64,000 nt of DNA from Clostridia bacterium (lineage in GTDB: Bacteria > Bacillota > Clostridia > Christensenellales > Aristaeellaceae), in contig JAUMVG010000008.1 in NCBI GenBank assembly GCA_030530315.1, positions 1 through 64,000 of the forward strand, given 5' to 3'. Below are positions 62,719 through 64,000 of the stretch, one piece after another (the stretch's first letter is position 1; every line of letters begins with the position of its first letter). The position numbers and the translations under genes were made by a program. A model generated the notes under the pieces. That model worked only from the letters and a program-made list of their open reading frames with translations. It had not been told where the DNA came from and made no database searches.

Positions 62719-63318
62719 ATGAACTTTTTCAAGAACCTTTTCCGAAAGCCGGAAAAGATGATCTCGCTGGATGTGGAGCTGGATGGCATGCATCCCAGCC
62801 ACATCATACAGCTGTCCTACCTGGTGATCCAGGGCAAGAGGATCAAGGGCAAGAACTTCTATTTTGCCGCCAAGGCCATCAACCGCTACGCGCGGCAGGT
62901 GCACGGCATCAGCGTCTACCAGCTGCGCAAGCTCTCCGGCGGCAAGGGCTTCATCGATTACGCGGATGAGATTTACCGGGACTTTGCGGACTGCACGCTG
63001 ATCATCGGGCACGATGTGGCCGGGGACATCCGGTACCTGCGGCGGGAGTTCGACAAGATCGGCGTGAAGCTGCCCAACTATCCCATCTTCTGTACGCTGA
63101 AGCACTACACCCAGGAGGCGCACATCCCTCTGAAGCAGAATCCGAAGGTGATGAAGCCGCCGAAGCTGACCGAGCTGACCGAGCACTTCGGCCTCTCCCA
63201 GGATTTCATAGCCGCCAAGTGCCAGAAGTGGTACGGCGGCGGCGATCACCCCCACGACGCGCGGTACGACGCCGCGGCGGCATACCTGTGCATGCTGGTG
63301 GGCGAAGAAATGGCCTGA
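62719..63318 (+). CDS. DnaQ-like 3-prime to 5-prime exonuclease
   Basis: A 199-residue DEDD exonuclease. The first motif is SLDVELDG (Asp18, Glu20), the second IGHDVAGDIRYL and the third HDARYDAAAA, giving the full DEDDh set. Related to the epsilon proofreading subunit and to small RNase T-like exonucleases. No ribosome binding site is strong here (GGAG), so GTG 62716 is an equally possible start. It follows the lyase gene and shares its transcript. Confidence 0.88.
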   Translation: MNFFKNLFRKPEKMISLDVELDGMHPSHIIQLSYLVIQGKRIKGKNFYFAAKAINRYARQVHGISVYQLRKLSGGKGFIDYADEIYRDFADCTLIIGHDVAGDIRYLRREFDKIGVKLPNYPIFCTLKHYTQEAHIPLKQNPKVMKPPKLTELTEHFGLSQDFIAAKCQKWYGGGDHPHDARYDAAAAYLCMLVGEEMA

Positions 63319-63344
63319 CGCGGGCCTGAAATACAGTGCGAGTA

Positions 63345-63402
63345 ACGGGCACAGCCCTTGCCGCGGCGATACCGGCCGCACGGCGGGGCTGTGCCCGTTC
63401 TT
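63345..63402 (+). terminator. Terminator of lyase-exonuclease operon
   Basis: ACGGGCACAGCCC (63345-63357) pairs with GGGCTGTGCCCGT (63386-63398), followed by TCTT. An inner CCGCGGC/GCCGCAC pairing adds to it. Confidence 0.7.
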
Positions 63403-63424
63403 ATAGAGAACACATAAGAAAATG

Positions 63425-63453
63425 TTGACGGAATTGAAATATAATGGTAAAAT
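63425..63453 (+). promoter_or_regulatory. Promoter of secreted acidic protein gene
   Basis: TTGACG (63425-63430) and TAAAAT (63448-63453), exact 17-base spacer, 30 bases before the ATG. Confidence 0.8.
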
Positions 63454-63482
63454 AAAGTGAATAGTTATGGGGGTTATTTGCC

Positions 63483-64000
63483 ATGAAGAGATTGTCGCTG
63501 CTGCTGGCCCTGTGCCTGTTGATAAGCGCGCTGCCCGCGCCGGCATTGTCGGAAGAGGGCGTTGAATACATCGTCCTGGAGGAGCAGCCCGGCGAAGCGG
63601 TGGGGGACACCGGCGCCGAGGGACTGACCGCCGGGGAAGAAGAAGTCCCGGAGGACGAGAACGGCGAAAGCATCCCGGAGGATGAGGGCGGCGAAGATGC
63701 CCCGGAGGCTGGCGAGGACGCCCCGAATGGCGGGACCGGCTCTGAGGAAGCGCCGATTGCCACGGGCGTGGACAGCGCCCGGGACGCCTCCTACAGCCCG
63801 GCCTTTGTGCTTGGGTATGTCGAGGTGCTGGAGATTTGCGACCTGACCCACGAGGACGGCTCCGTGATCTATGGGGCTGTTCCTGAGAAGTCGGTGCTGC
63901 TGGCCTGCGACGCTTTCGGCGAGGACGCGCTGTGGGTCTGCTTCGACACCACTGACGGCGCGCTGCTGGGCGTGATGCCCCGGACGAAGCTGCGCCCTCT
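63483..64000 (+). CDS. Secreted acidic repeat protein (partial)
   Basis: The first 172 residues of a protein cut off by the right edge. A signal peptide (1 to about 22, KRLSLLLALCLLISALPAPA) precedes a very acidic linker rich in Glu, Gly, Pro and Asp (25-95, for example PEDENGESIPEDEGG). A beta-rich domain begins near residue 107 (LGYVEVLEIC, then SVIYGAVPEKSVLL), which may be SH3-like. GGGGG precedes ATG 63483. A role as a surface or secreted protein is likely; nothing more can be said. Confidence 0.7.
   Translation, partial: MKRLSLLLALCLLISALPAPALSEEGVEYIVLEEQPGEAVGDTGAEGLTAGEEEVPEDENGESIPEDEGGEDAPEAGEDAPNGGTGSEEAPIATGVDSARDASYSPAFVLGYVEVLEICDLTHEDGSVIYGAVPEKSVLLACDAFGEDALWVCFDTTDGALLGVMPRTKLRP

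Overview
The window is a GC-rich, gene-dense chromosomal segment from a bacterium of the Bacillota, most likely class Clostridia. The evidence is AGGAGG-type ribosome binding sites before nearly every gene, sigma-A-type promoters, a SigK-like sporulation sigma factor, YlbF-family and RNase J genes, an electron-bifurcating NfnAB pair (anaerobic metabolism), and THF and manganese riboswitches. Several genes use TTG starts chosen by a well-placed Shine-Dalgarno box. I see no phage, plasmid, transposase or CRISPR genes. The only mobile-looking DNA is short palindromic non-coding elements.

Left part (1-16 kb), efflux and envelope. A truncated fucO-type alcohol dehydrogenase is followed by a MATE transporter. 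A yybP-ykoY (Mn2+) riboswitch with its own terminator precedes a 139-residue protein I do not recognise. Next is an operon with a strong promoter, a 24-codon leader peptide, an intrinsic terminator, and then ABC half-transporter, nucleoside phosphorylase and ABC half-transporter. The two halves together look like a heterodimeric exporter with one degenerate ATP site. Then come a secreted Cys/His hydrolase-like protein with SH3 and Big_2 repeats, a second MATE gene behind a leader hairpin, a zinc-ribbon protein with an L7/L12-like domain and a Pro/Ala tail, an M29 aminopeptidase, a DUF2284 protein, a lone tRNA-Val and a CmpB-family membrane protein.

Middle part (16-34 kb). Here are a DUF308 membrane protein, an AarF/UbiB-like kinase, a 59-residue four-CxxC protein, a class V aminotransferase divergent from a DUF3343 protein, an HTH-TPR regulator coupled to a small protein, endonuclease III, the Obg and YhbY ribosome-assembly pair, a membrane-anchored Mrr-like protein, a class A penicillin-binding protein, NfnAB, a flavodoxin-like reductase, and a FolT folate transporter subunit with an unusual extracytoplasmic extension behind a THF riboswitch.

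Right part (34-64 kb), housekeeping. It holds a cysteine desulfurase and thiI (tRNA thiolation), an MrfA-like helicase, thioredoxin, RNase J, YlbF, MltG, the SigK-like sigma factor, a DprA-like protein, dapA, a MazG-like pyrophosphohydrolase, and a Qnr-like pentapeptide-repeat protein divergent from a type II topoisomerase operon that has a GrpB-family gene between its subunit genes. A Nudix-like protein is followed by a sirtuin, hypoxanthine-DNA glycosylase, pyrimidine nucleoside phosphorylase and CPBP-like cluster, a lipid kinase, a MalY/PatB lyase, a DnaQ-like exonuclease, and the start of a secreted acidic protein cut by the right edge.

The most promising leads are the attenuated ABC exporter/phosphorylase operon, the unknown Mn-riboswitch-controlled gene, the FolT fusion, the pentapeptide/topoisomerase neighbourhood and the uncharacterised small proteins.
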